The notes under the pieces are model-generated. The model worked only from the letters and a program-made list of their open reading frames with translations. It had not been told where the DNA came from and did no database searches. Positions 10,237-22,560 of a stretch of 64,000 nt of DNA are shown here, piece after piece (within the stretch, counting starts at the first letter, position 1; every line of letters begins with the position of its first letter). A program made the position numbers and the translations under genes. The DNA comes from Leucaena leucocephala. Lineage: Eukaryota; Streptophyta; Magnoliopsida; Fabales; Fabaceae. Where the stretch lies: assembly GCA_037074615.1 (NCBI GenBank), contig CM073532.1:16880001-16944000 (forward strand). Reading direction: 5' to 3'.

Positions 10237-11701
10237 TGATGAGGCCCTCAGATTGTTGCACTCTGAGCCATCAAAATAAAGTAATTGCACCCAATATAAT
10301 ATAGTATAAGGCACAACCCTATCGTTCTTCTCAAGGAGCCTTTTTATTGGAAACCTAGCAAATTGGATATCAAAATCGATGGTAAACTTGAGTAGTAGTA
10401 AAAATAGTTTTGGGGTTTTGGGTGCTTAATGCAATAAAATAAAGGTGCAGAAAAGTAGATATTTTTGGATTTTTGATTGAGATGAAAAGAGTTGGTTTGT
10501 TGAAGAAATATGTAATGGTAGACTCTTGATGATGAAAACTTATCTATCATTGCTCTTATATTAAATCGGAGTTTTAAATCACTAAGTCTCAAAGAAAAAC
10601 CTCAATCGATCGATTGAGTCCAGACCCCTAATATTCCTTCAACTCCTTTGATCAAAGCTAGTTTAAGAACTTATTAGTGAACTGTTAGAAACCACTTAGA
10701 GTGTAATTAACCCTAGATGATGAGAACGCCCTCGAGTGGTCATCAATCGAAAACCCTAGTTTTCAAGCAATTGGATTGATTTGCAACGATCGCTGAAAAT
10801 AATCTAACTTTCTTAAAATCGAAATTGAAATATTCTATTAAAAGCAAACGTTCAAATCATCCAAAATCAAATACGACAGTCTAATTCGAGAATGATCAAT
10901 CGATATTCAATCCTTAAACATAGAATGAAAACCCTAGATCTAGCAGCAATCATGACATGTAAAGGAATACAAATTAGAACAGTAAAAATTCCCCGTTTCA
11001 GTCCGTGAGCTCAAGATATTGGATCCATCACAAAGAGACTAAAGGTTTAGCCACTCATGACTTCTACTGCACTGTAAGCGCTGTTCAGATGGGATGCCAT
11101 GAAGAAACGATGAAGAGATGAAGGGTGGATGGTGTAGAGATGTGTAGAATGATGAAAGATGAGGAGAAAGTGTATAGAGGGTGCTTGATTACTACTTCTT
11201 AGCCTAATCAGGTCCAAAAACTAGCCTCCTCTTGACGACAGTCTCCGTCTCTTCTTATAATAGCATGACCTAATTCAAAACGCACAGTTTCAGCGATTTC
11301 GTATTTTAGTCGCGACCATATCCATTTTTTGGTCACGACCTATGAACATTGAGAATCTTCCAGAAGAAGTAAGCTCGTGACCTTTGGACACTTGGGTCAC
11401 AACTAAAAAGCACAGAGGCGTGACTTGACTTTCATTGACTTATGGTTTCTTTCATGGTCCTTGCTCCCTTCCAAAATGCCCGCAATTCAAAATAAAAGCT
11501 CATTGTAAAAGTCCAAATCAGTAAATAACAGAATATATGCAGTTTGGAAGGTTAATTTACCATTTTACCCTTTAATTAGCACATTACCACGCACAATCAT
11601 GTAATACACAAAAGTACAATTTAAGGCTTGAAATGAATGGTAAAGTCATAATAAAACTCTTAAAATTGTCATAGAAACCATATACAAAATGTGTCTTATC
11701 A
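10237..11701 (-). repeat. LTR of a minus-strand gypsy-like element
   Basis: On the minus strand it starts TGATAAGACACATTTTG at 11701 and ends with CA at 10237-10238 (plus-strand TGATGAGGCC). Just outside, on the sense side, is a purine tract reading AAGTGTGGGGGAAT. A TGATAAG start after such a tract is what I know from Tat/Athila-type gypsy LTRs. The interior contains GTCGCGACC at 11309-11317. No matching 5' LTR was found in the window. Confidence 0.5.
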
Positions 11702-11715
11702 ATTCCCCCACACTT
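11702..11715 (-). other. Polypurine tract of the minus-strand gypsy-like element
   Basis: The plus strand reads ATTCCCCCACACTT, giving the minus-strand purine run AAGTGTGGGGGAAT directly before the LTR at 11701. Confidence 0.6.
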
Positions 11716-13282
11716 GAACCTTTGTACTACTGGATAAAGAAATGAATTACACCTAGAACAATCACTATTAAATCCAAGATAATAACATAATCTATAGTGT
11801 GACCTGAAAACAATTAATCCACCATCTTTTAGGAATGTAGAAGTGATAATGTGAGCAATGCCATGTAATCATCTACTAAATGAAATCAACCTTAACGGTA
11901 TGAGCGCAAAAGATCCTCTCAAGGGATATAAGTGTTTAGCTCTCTATTTCCTCTCATTGTTAGGGTTCTTTCACTCAGATTCAAATTGGAAAACATCCTA
12001 CCATATGCTTGTAATGGTTCTAAATCTCAGCAACTATATAGCACTTATGCAAAGAATCAAGAGGTCTTTTAGGGTTGCAATGATGGAGATGGACTACATG
12101 GAATGGAATATGAAGAGTAGAAAGTACTACATGCATTTAACAATGAATATGTAGCATGAATTCATGTCTCTAGAGATCTAGAAGTGATAATTGTGCTAAT
12201 AAGAGTTAATAATAGTGCCTTCATTTCTGTTTTCTTTTCTTTTTATTTTTTTTTTCTTGCATCTTTTCTTGCACTGTCCTTTTTTTTTTAGTGCAATATG
12301 CTTTTTCTCTTTTTCTTTTATTTGGCACCTCATGTACAGAACGTCATAACAATAATGAGTTTTTGACATGAATAGAATTTTATTTTGCAAATGAAGTTTA
12401 TGCATATATGACTTTCTATATAAATGGTGGATGAAAGAAAAATGATGGGCTCAAAGGGGGTGACTAAGGATATAATATGTAATGGGCTTGTGTTTGGGAT
12501 AAAAGGGTTTAGAAATGAATCCTCTATCATGTTCAATTCATAAATGCGCAAGTCATTCTCAACTCAAAGCCAAGACAAGTTCTAGAGGATATAAACCAAT
12601 TGAATAATCACTCAATATAGAATTTAGGCCGAGAATCCTTCCAACAAGGGTTTTGATCTGATTTGCTCACAAGTTAAATTCTCAAACACTGTTCATCATT
12701 CACTAGGTATTAAAACATTTATCACAACTGAAAACCCTCGAAACGATGATTTAAAAGTTTCAAAGTAATCACTTAGAATCATGTAATAATCCCAAATTCA
12801 ATAGCAAAAGTTTAGGTGTTTCAAATGCAATTTCCAAGATTCTTAAAGAAAAATTCAAGTGTGGCAATGGTTTCGAAGGGCTAAAAAGGTTTTGAAATAA
12901 GGGGACAATCAATCATTTGTGAAAGTATCTTAGTAGTTCAAAAGGAATCCTTCTTTCCAGCATCGCACAAGGCAAAGAGAAGGTAATTGGACTTTTTTTT
13001 TTCAAAAGTGGGTTGTGACTTAAAGCAGTTAAGGTCGTAACCTATTTTTCACAAGGTGCATGCTCAGCAATTTTCAAACATTGGTCGTAACTAAAGAAAT
13101 TGCCTATCGCGACTCAAATACACAGAGAGCAATAGTCGCGACAAAGTAGGTACCATAGTCGCGACTCAACTCAACAGAGAGGTATTGTCGTGACCATAAA
13201 GCACATAGGTCATGACTGTAGTTCACAGAGATCATGTTAGTCCAAAATTTCATCTCAGGTCGCGACCAAAAATCACATATGT
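11716..13282 (-). mobile_element. Non-coding interior of the gypsy-like element
   Basis: There is no substantial open frame and no recognisable gag or pol domain on either strand. The stretch contains pyrimidine-rich tracts (12220-12330) and, toward 13282, an array of GTCGCGAC-type words. It is the 3' untranslated part of the element whose LTR lies at 10237-11701, or another non-autonomous piece. It continues after the solo LTR at 16497. Confidence 0.4.
13013..13282. repeat. Degenerate array of GTCGCGAC palindromes
   Basis: GTCGCGAC or one-base variants recur every 20-45 bases, often followed by CACAGAG. Examples are near 13107, 13135, 13157, 13188 and 13258 (GGTCGCGACC). The array resumes at 16495 (GTCGCGACCATTTTTCACAG) immediately after the inserted solo LTR. 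The insertion therefore landed between two repeat units. Confidence 0.6.
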
Positions 13283-16200
13283 TGAAACATCCTTACTTTC
13301 GTACGTCTTAGGGACCATTTGGTAGCATTTAGAACCACTTTCAAGGTCATTGAAGTCCAATTTCTCAATCTGGAGTTTTACTCTTATCGAGTACTGTTCA
13401 CTATGTAAATTCCAGATGAGTTACCTGACTTCGAAAAATCATAACTAATTATAGAAAAATTAGAATGAAGTGGTTCAAATTTCTACATGAAGCTAACTCA
13501 ATGCTCTTTCAGGAAAAAATAACTCGTTGATTACGCCTTGACCAAGTCAACATCAGTCAACGTTACAAATTTACTGTTCATCTAGCGTTTTCCCCTGAAT
13601 CTAGCATTTTGGTCCCAACTTTGATAATTTATATCTCCATGTGCAGACATACAAATGAGACGTTCTATATATCAATTCGAAGCTTGGTATGTCTACTATT
13701 TACCATAAAAATATCATACTTTTATTCAACCATTTACTATTTTTAATTATAGATCAAACATCATTAAGTCACCACGAGTTACTGTTCATGGTGGCAAATT
13801 CCAGCAATCAACTTTCCATACATCCTACATATATTAGTCAAACATGCCAAACAATACTTATTATTAAATAATAAATTGTTATACAACAGGGCATATACAA
13901 AATTCTCATATTTCTATTACATCTTTTCCTGCCTGAAATCCGGCAGTATAACTACTAGACTTCATCTTTCCTGAATAACTGATTTGTACTGATTCGGTAA
14001 TTCCTGTGAGAACTACCATTCTACGTAAGTACCCAGGAAAGACTGGATGAACCGGCTAGGTCCACTCACTTCCAGCCTCCTTAGACAGTACCTACTTACA
14101 TAGTACGTGTCATCTTTCTTTCTTACAGACATTCTGCCATAATTTCGGCAGCCTCACGGCGTCCTTTAGCATTCTCAAAATTCACTTTGACATAACCTCC
14201 CTGTAATGGGTTATATATTGAGGATGAGATTCAGGGGAATCTCAGTAGTAATAATCATAACAATATATGTAATGCAGTGTGATAGTGCTTGCTTGTGATT
14301 GTGTACAGATAAGTATGCTGCGTGCTTCCATACTCAATAATAACATATGATCATAGCATTATGTAGTAGAGCTTCAGACATAACATATAAGACAACAATC
14401 CAACCAAAGAATAGCACATCAAATCAAAAAGCCATTACATAAAAGCTAGGATTAGTTACTACCTAGCTAGCTTAGTAGAACTCTACTATCTCTATACTGC
14501 TTCCAGCTCCGCCAGAACTTCCTTCTTTCTTTCTTTCTCTCTCTAGAACTCACTTCTCTCTCTTTCTTGGCTCTTGGCTGTGGGTCACAATGGCAAGGGG
14601 AGGGGGTATTTATAGTGGAGGCAAAGGGGAATGAGTGGCCCAGATCAATTCTCAATGAATGGCTCAAATTGCTTGCTTCCTCAAGAAGCTTTGCTTATCT
14701 CATCATGGTGACATAATCATTCCCATGACTCACCACTTATGACATCATTCAAGGGACACCTCACATGCTAGGTGGCGCAATGGTGGGGCCCTTGGGACAC
14801 CTCACCAGCTGACTCAGCACTTCCAGAGAATTCCAGAGTCTTGCACCGAAATATACGGCTGGGATCGTGCCACGTGTCCTTCACCTTTTTCTTCTTCCTT
14901 ATACTCATGCCATGTGGCGCCTTGTGGGTCCCATGAGGACACCTTTTTTGCCACCTCATGACTTCCAGATAAGTCCAGGACTTTATCTGATCACCTCCCC
15001 GGTCATCATGCCAACCGAGTAACTTTACTTTATTGAAAAGTCACTAAAACACTATTTTAATGTTACTTTTTCTTACATAACTCATGGGCTACGTTTTTGG
15101 GCCTTGGAATATCATCTTAGGTCTCTGATCCATCCCAAGTACTCTGATGGCTCAATTCCTAAGAACCATCCCTTGGTAAATTACCAAAATGCCCTTGGTT
15201 CCTCTTTCTTTACTTTAATGAATCTAGGGGCATTATTGTCTTTTCATACCTTACCAGAGTATCCTCTGACCCTGGTCAACTTTCCAGATAACCTTTCTTG
15301 ACTGTCTCACCTTAGCCAAATGACCAAAATACCCTTTACTCATTCTTTCACTATTTATAACATAAGGGCATTTTTGTCATTTTACACCTTTTTCAAGACA
15401 CCGACTCCTTTTATCAGATAAACTGACATACTGAGTCTAAGCATCCCTTTGGGTCATAACAAGCATCTGACTGATATCATCTGAGCTCATTCAGTCTCAG
15501 TTTGAATACCGATAAATCTCCCAATCGGATACCCAGAGGTCACAAACTCCCGTCTCAATTTACTAATTTGTGAATAACTTTTTCTATAGACCTCCTTTCG
15601 GTATTCTGTTAGTTCCCCGACATCCATATCTACAGGACGCATCTTCCTGCAGATTTTCACTCATATCTGAGGTCTAGGATATCCGGTAAGAATTTTTTAT
15701 ACTTTTAGACTATCATATAAACTTTGGCTATCTGGAGTCCTGATAAAATTCCTATATTAAGCTGGATTATCCAGCATCATTTCTTCTATCTACTGATAAA
15801 ATTTGGTACTGAAATGCTTCCGGGCAGTTCTAAGTCACTTCTGGCTCAGCTTTTCATAATTACCATTTTGCCTTTGGAAACTTTTCTTCTTTTCACTTAA
15901 GTCCCTTAACATTCCCTAATTCTTTCATACTCATAGAGACCTCATATGCATATTTCACAGTTCAGTGAAATGATCAGCATAATTTTCTCTATTTTCTGGT
16001 AAAATATGGTACTCATCGGCTACCAGCCTTATCTTTCCCATAATTACTATTATGCCCCTGTATTCTCTTTCTGACATCTTTACTTATCTTCTAATCATTT
16101 ATCTTAAGTTCTCAAAATTCTCTTTCAACAACTCATCCCCTGAACTCTTCAGGAGTCATTGTTAATTGAAAGGCTCGATAACCCGCTCATATCAGGTTAT

Positions 16201-16491
16201 CTTACTCAGGAGCCAGCCCATATCTAGCTACCTGAAGAATTCCTAGGCTTAAGACTTAGGATATTCCTTACATTCCTCTTTTTGAACCTAGGTGAACTAT
16301 CCCTATTTTGTAGGTCAAAGACTTAACTCATCTTTAAATTCTGAGGGACTTAACTCATCCCTTGGATTCCTATAAAATATAGGTAAGTGATCTGCCTATA
16401 TCAGATTACTATCCTGGGACTACGGGTCTAATAGCCTGCCCATATCAGACTACCTCCCAGTTCTCCTAGACCCAAAAATCAAAATGTTACA
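13283..16491 (-). mobile_element. Family A solo LTR, copy A1
   Basis: The ends are TGAAACATCC (13283) and ATGTTACA (16491), flanked by TATGT (13278-13282) and TTTGT (16492-16496), a 5 bp duplication with one mismatch. It is 3.2 kb long, with no PPT, PBS or coding domain, so it is a solo LTR left by recombination. The sense strand is minus, shown by an inverted TATAAATACCCCC near 14606. It shares long stretches with 30753-34305 and 59580-63112. Ty3/gypsy chromovirus (Tekay/Del-like) origin is likely from the TGTAACATCC start. Confidence 0.8.
14605..14614 (-). promoter_or_regulatory. TATA box of solo LTR A1
   Basis: The plus strand reads GGTATTTATA, the reverse complement of TATAAATACC. The same box sits at the equivalent place in the other family A LTRs (33099, 40803, 56009, 60642), which supports it as the LTR promoter. 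Confidence 0.6.
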
Positions 16492-16496
16492 TTTGT

Positions 16497-17089
16497 CGCG
16501 ACCATTTTTCACAGAGACTACCAAGTTGCAGTTTTCAAAGTCCAAAAATGGTTTACACGCTAAATCCTATTTACCAATTAACAATTTTTGTTTAAGGTGG
16601 AGGTCCAATTTTCAGCAATTCACCACATATTAAGATCAAAAACAAAAATTTTGTGATGAAAGATTGGATTAAGCACAAAAGCAAAAGTAAAACATCCTCC
16701 CCTACACTTAAACTTGACAGTGTCCTCACTGTCAACAGAACAGAGAAATTGATAATTTTATCAGTTAAATCTAGCCTCAATACAGTAGGTAATCATAACA
16801 CTCAATGCAACTTTTGCAATGAAGCTCGCAGTCACATTCAAGTCATACAAAGTAATACAAGTAAGGCAAAGATGACAGGATGGGTAAGCTAAAATTATGC
16901 ATGTGAGTGTGTGGATGGAAAGGTATCCATTGAAGAGTGTGCAACACATGGACAGTAACAGGGAAGTGGAACAAAGCAGAAATAATCCTAGAACAAATAG
17001 AAATAAACTGAAGACAAAAAGAACTAAACTGAAAATGGAATCTAATCTACTGAATCATCCCTTTCCTATACTCAACCTAACATAGTAAA
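16497..17089 (-). mobile_element. Gypsy-like non-coding interior, continued
   Basis: This continues the sequence broken by A1, starting within the GTCGCGACC array. A second purine-tract-like run occurs on the minus strand (plus CTCCCCTACACTTAAAC near 16699). It may be a repeated PPT or the 3' end of another related element. Short frames here show no recognisable domain. Confidence 0.35.
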
Positions 17090-18285
17090 TGTAACATCCC
17101 AATTTTTGGTCTAGGAGAACTGGGAAGTAGTCTGATATGGGCAGGCTGCTAAACTCGTAGTCCCAGGGTAGTAATCTGATATGGGTGGATCACTTACCTG
17201 TATTTTGTAGGAATCCGAGGGATGAGCTAAGTCCTTCAGGATTTAAAGATGAGTTAAGTCTTTAACCTACAGAATCGAGACAGTTCATCTAGGTTCAAAA
17301 TGAGGAATGTGAAGAATATCCTAAGTCTTAAGCCTAGGAAATTCTGCAAATAAGTGAAAGTCTGGGGACTTATATGTAAATAGTGAAAGTCCCTAGGGAT
17401 ATAATGGTCATTTGTGCAAAGAAGGGGATTAAATTGCAAAAGAAAGAAAATGAAGGGGCTTAAGTGCAATTATGGAAAGTATAAAGCCAAAAAGGAAAAG
17501 TAGACAAAAAGGTGGGGTCCTTAAGTGTAATTTTAGCCAAATAAAAAGGGACTTAATTGAAAAGAAGAAAAGTTCCTTGGGGCTAAAGTATAATTAAAGA
17601 AAGTCAGGCCGAAAGTGGTTTGGACTGTCCGAAAGCATTTCAGTCCCAATTTCACCGGTAGAGAGAGCAAGTGACGCTAGGTAATCTGGCTTGATACAGG
17701 AATTTTTGAAGACTCCAGACAGAAATGGACTGATCGTCCAAAAGTTATAAAAATTCATACCGGATATCCTAGATTTCAGATCTAGGTGAGAAAATACAGG
17801 ATGATGCGTCCTTATGGGGCGGATGTCAGGAAACTGACAGAATACCGATAGGATGCCTGTAGAAAAAGTTATTCACAAATCAGTAAATCCAGACGGGAGT
17901 GTGAGGCCTCCGGGTATCCGATAGGGAGATTTATCGGTATTTGAAAAGGGACTGAATAAGTTCGGATGACCTCAGTCAGATGACTGATATGACTCACAGG
18001 GATGCCTGAACACCGTAGGCCAGTGTATCTGATAGAAGGAGCCGGTGTCCGGATATGTGTATAAACGGTGAATAATAGATAAAATATTCAATAATCATTG
18101 ACAAGGGAGGATTCCTCGTAATGTGTGCCATGAAGGTAATGGACCCTGAAAGGCCCAATAATGGCGCCAACAAAGGCCCAGTAAGACCCTTGGACTGATA
18201 GGTGGGCCAGTGTCCGGCAGAACCCCGGAAAAGTACGAAATTACAAAAATGCCCCTGTGTTGTACAAAAGGGTAGTAGATGTATG
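17090..18285 (+). mobile_element. Family A LTR, 3'-truncated copy
   Basis: It starts TGTAACATCCCAATTTTTG at 17090. It follows the reverse complement of the 3' portions of A1 and A5, for example GGGCAGGCTGCTAAACTCG and the later GGCCCAATAATGG and GGGCCAGTGTCCGG. Similarity stops near 18285, where a different repeat begins, so only the first 1.2 kb of the LTR is present. The sense strand is plus, opposite to A1. Confidence 0.7.
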
Positions 18286-18870
18286 AGGGCACTAAAGGGT
18301 TATCTTGTACTGGTCTCTATTAAAGGGATTTTTAATACAAACACCCGAATGGAGACGTCATGCATATGTCATCATGGTAAAGTACCTTGTATGAAAGGAG
18401 AAAGAGAATAAGATTGGACCCGCGACATCTAATCCACTAAATGTGAGTAGGAGATGTTAGAAAATAAGCTGATATCATTTGGTGGATTAGGCCCAAACCC
18501 AATAGAGATTGGGTACATTATGAGAATAATGGAGAGAGTTGAGTGTATATATATAACACACCCCTTGTGAGGTAAATGTGAGTAATCCCGTCAGTTTTCA
18601 GGAGGAAAATGTGGGAGGAGTGGGTAGTTAATATAGATCCCACTCCCCCCTCATGTAGAGATATACGTGTATAGAGAGTCTAATCTTTGGGTTAGAAGTT
18701 CTCCATCTACACTATCTCTGCACTGCAGAAAAGAAAAATTCATCATGTGCGTCTCCTCTTCTCTCCCCTTCGATGCATTTTCTGTGAAACATAACCGGGA
18801 GTCTATAACGGTGCTCCAGTTTCGTGTGGGTACTCATTGAGTTGGAGTTAGATTCTAGGTATGCCCAAAA
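18286..18870 (+). mobile_element. Copia-like 3' end and LTR-like repeat
   Basis: 18286-18454 matches 52756-52925, sharing GTACTxGTCTxTAT and GAATGGAGAxGTCAT with the intervening spacing. A purine-rich run (GTGAGTAGGAGA) precedes TGTTAGAAAATAAGC at 18455, which looks like an LTR start. The following 400 bases contain a TATATATATAAC stretch at 18547 and pyrimidine-rich sequence. No coding domain is seen. The 3' boundary is a guess. Confidence 0.4.
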
Positions 18871-19387
18871 TACTACTTGGTCATTATATGGAGAGAAGAG
18901 TAAGATATTATTAGTGAATTTGAGATTGATGACTTCGAGAACAAACCATTTGTGGTTTTGTTAACTCTATTGATTTTGATAGTTTCCATGAATCATCTCA
19001 AAGCAGACATAGTGTTGTGGCAAACCTAGTGAATAAAATTGATATGATAAATGAGAACCTCACAAAAATGCAATGCAATCTGTAAACCAATGAACTTAGT
19101 TGAGAAAGGGAGAGATAGGGACAGATTGTTATTGTTTCTTCACTAAATATATATTTGTAGTCAAATTGACATTATTAATGTTTTCCCGTTGTTTTATACT
19201 ATTACTTGATTTACTCCAGGCAAATTTGTGTTGGTTCAGATATGAAAACAACTTAATAACTACTTTATTTATTTATTTAAATTATGAAAAATCATGCTTA
19301 ACTGTGAACCATAATTTCTTGACAAGGATTATTGTGTTAGTAAAAAATTATGAACCCTAATGTTTCTCCTTTATAATCATTTTTTAT

Positions 19388-20350
19388 GGGCTAAAGAATA
19401 TGATAAATGCCCAAACTAATATTGGGATTAAGAGAATGGAAGAGCTTGATGAGAAGGTTTTTGCGAGAAAAAGTTCTCTCAAAGATGCTTAGACAAAGGG
19501 TATTGAGCTATGCTCCTTGTGGCAAGAGAACTTGAAGGATTCAGCATGGCATCCTTTTAACTTTAAAAGGATTCAGCATGGTCTCAGATAATGATAAAGC
19601 AGTGGTATGCTTAAGAAAACCAATGTGATTTGCTTGGCATGTGCCTACTTTAATCAATGTCTACCATGGGTTTGGCTACTGTTGTTGGGGTTACCTCTGC
19701 ATAAACTCTCTCTCACAATATCTTTATAATCTATTTATTTATCTTTCTAGCATATGATATTTTCTGTTACTGTTGAGATTCAAATTTTTTACTAGTTTGT
19801 CAGATTTGTTGACTGATTTTTAGCGATTGTTTGGTTTCTTTGTATCAATTTATTCCTCACTGAGATGAATAAGAAGTGTGGCTCAATGTACTGCGAATGA
19901 CACTGAGGTAGTTCTCTCCAAATTATACAATTGAGATGGTAAAATATGTCTACATGTTGGTGTCTTACACTTTTGTATTTGAAATGTAGATTTACTTCCC
20001 AGTCTATTTTAGAAATAACTATGTATATCATCAATTGTAGTTTGAGTCCAACATGATCCCATGCACATATACAATGGTACTCTTGTTTCTCATTGTTCTG
20101 TTGTCTTTCTCTGTAGTTTCCAGTAAAGTTATTTGCATAATTACTTCCATACCACGCAAATTGATCGATATTGGAAATGTAATTGATGAAGAGGATGAAA
20201 AGTGGCGAAATCTCAAGGCCGAATGGGGAGATAATATATACATGGTAGTTGTTACCACCTTGAGAGAATTAAATGAATATGATCCTAGCGGTAGATATAT
20301 TGTTTTTGAGCTGTGGAACTTCAAGGAAAATAGGAAGGCTACATTGAAAG
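19388..20350 (+). pseudogene. IDN2/FDM-like XH-domain protein, pseudogene fragment
   Basis: Two exon-like blocks match the C-terminal XH domain of the plant IDN2/FACTOR OF DNA METHYLATION family. These are coiled-coil dsRNA-binding proteins that act in RNA-directed DNA methylation. Block 1 (19388-19571) reads IKRMEELDEKVF, then an in-frame stop, then ELCSLWQENLKDSAWHPF. Block 2 (about 20137-20350) reads VIDEEDEKWRNLKAEWGD and ELNEYDPSGRYIVFELWN, then FKENRKATLK, ending at a possible GT donor at 20351. The stop, the lost upstream XS and zinc-finger parts and the TE-filled surroundings make it a pseudogene. The family match is from memory of its conserved blocks. Confidence 0.75.
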
Positions 20351-21195
20351 GTCATCAGTTACATTGTGGGTCAGATCAAGCAGCTTAAGTTCAATGTGTA
20401 TTTCTTATGCATTCTGGTTCCTAATTGAATATTCAACTACAAAGCATTAATTTATTATAGAATAATTTGTATTTGTATCAACCTATTATGGAATTTGTAT
20501 GTTAACTATGAGTTGACTAAGCTCCTTAAAGAAACTGACTTTGTGACCGGGTTCTTTTTTAGTCATGATATTTTTATGTATTTGTTTGTTTGTTTTGCAT
20601 AGGATGTATTTGTGGTCAAGTGAGTAATGTTGCATGTTTATTTTCAATAATTCATGAAGCGGGCAAGAAAAACTAGAACAGGGTCTGCATTCGAAGGATT
20701 CAAGAAACAAGTATATGCTTGAAGTGTGTCATCTTTCCATTTCTCTACAATCCTCATTAAATATTTTGTTGTTCTAATCTCAAGATGCATATTCCTCTCT
20801 TGTATTGCAATGTCAAAAAGCTAGAGGACTCTTTACTGTTTACTCATTTGTAAACTGTAATTCGGTCAGGTATTGGAATTATGAACTTCCCTACCTATCA
20901 GTTAAAAATAAAAGATCATTGAAGTTCTTATCCTTAGATCCTGAAAAGTTAAGTTGTGTCAGAGTTTTGGCTGAACTGATCATAAGCAATGTCACTTTTT
21001 TTTTTAAGAAAAAGAAAGGCATGGATTAACTTTTAACAATAATATCCATCTAAAGTCTCGATTTTATGTCTCTTTCTTTCATGTGGTCTGCGTTATAGGT
21101 TAATTTAGTTTTTATTTATTTATTTGTACACGTGTGAGTTTTCTGTCAAATTATGCTAAAGCACAAAAGGTTTCCTTTGATCATCAAGTTGAAGA
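20351..21195 (+). other. Host-like sequence downstream of the XH pseudogene
   Basis: No long frame is present. A short stretch at 20656-20721 reads MKRARKTRTG and could be a remnant of the basic end of the FDM gene, but this is weak. At 21128-21195 one frame is open toward the retrotransposon (AKAQKVSFDHQVE). Its possible continuation lies beyond the element at 28153. The rest is AT-rich non-coding sequence. Confidence 0.3.
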
Positions 21196-21675
21196 TGTTA
21201 GAATATAAACATCTTATACATAACATAATCCATCCAGATTATAACATATATAAGTATAAAACCTATATGAGATGTAGTGGAAGACACAAAGTTACCTCTC
21301 TCCATCAGCTTAACTTATCTGATAAAGAACTGAAACTCAACTCAGAGACTTGTCAACTAGAAAATACTGCAAGATAAACTACAGGTTCTTCCAGCTAGTG
21401 ATTAGACACAGTGATGGCAAATTGTGTATTGTTATCACCAGTGGGGAACCTTCAAGAGTGAGCAGAGAAACTAGTTTATCGCTCTGGGACTTAGAAACTA
21501 TCGCACAATAAAACTGTGAATTATTAATTTTCACCATAAGAAAATTAACCTTAATAAACTGAGTCAATAACACACCTTGGACTGGGCCCAAATGACTACG
21601 GGCCACACTCAAAAATATTTATTAATTATCCTAATTAATATTTAAATAAGTTATATTATAATAATAAATATATCA
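21196..21675 (-). repeat. 3' LTR of the minus-strand copia element
   Basis: It begins TGTTAGAATATAAACATC and ends ATATATCA on the plus strand. It aligns along its whole length with 27670-28150, with shared blocks such as CAGGTTCTTCCAGCTA and CTAGTTTATCGCTCTGG. A purine-rich tract on the minus strand (CCAAGTAGAAGAATG) abuts it. Confidence 0.85.
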
Positions 21676-22080
21676 CATTCTTCTACTTGGCCCGTATACT
21701 CAATGTCATTGCCCTGTCTAGATAAACTGATATCATGCTACAAGAATCATCGCGATAAGTCCCCTTTTATCAAGTATTACCTTCCATGTATTACAAGTAG
21801 TACCATCACTTAATGGGTATCACCTTATACATGAACTCAATGTTCATTCAGTTCATATCTCAATGTTTATCAATTTCAGTAACACAAATGTATACAATCA
21901 CAAATTTGAAATGATAAACCACAAAATCTGATTTCATTGCCCATACCTCCACTAATAAAAAGTAGGATAAAGTCCTATATGAGGTACATGTGTAACAAAG
22001 ATGTTTGGCTTTAATGTTTTTGTTAAAGGATCAGCTAACATATCCAATGTACTGATGCGTTCAAAAGAAACTTGACCATC

Positions 22081-22560
22081 CTAAACTCTTTCTCTCAAGC
22101 AAAGGAATTTAAGTTCGACAAACTTGCCTCGACTTTTATTCCTTTTATTGTTCTCTATGGCCACCGCAGCTGTATTATCACAGTACATTCTGATTGGCTT
22201 AGAGACTAAATCCACAATCTTAAGCCCAGCAATGAAATTTCTTATCCAAATAGCTTGTGATTTTGCTTCAAAACACGCAATGTACTCAGCATCACTAGTA
22301 GGAGGAGCTGTTTGAGTTTGCTTAGCCCTTCTCCATGATATAGCTCCTTCTGCCAATAGAAAGATGTAACCAGATGTAGACTTATTTGTGTCTGCGTATC
22401 CTCCAAGGTCTAAATCTGAGTATCCAATTAGATCCAGATTGTATGTTCTCCTATATGTGAGCATGTAGTGTTTAGTGCCTTGTAGGTACCTAAACATCTT
22501 CTTTGCAGCTGTCCAATGTGCTTCCCCAGGATTACTTTGGTATCTTCCCAACATACCCAC
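22081..22560 (-). pseudogene. Copia RNase H domain
   Basis: The 159-residue frame contains the end of the RT connection (YQSNPGEAHWTAAKKMFRYL), the RNase H blocks YSDLDLGGYADTNKSTSGY and SDAEYIACFEAKSQAIW, and YCDNTAAVAIENN. The first catalytic Asp is in LIGYSDLDLGG. The frame ends at FLCLRERV, short of the normal tail. Confidence 0.85.

Noticed and set aside
12196..12405. Lys-rich short frame
   Set aside because: It is produced by a T/C-rich low-complexity tract on the opposite strand; there is no start context or homology.
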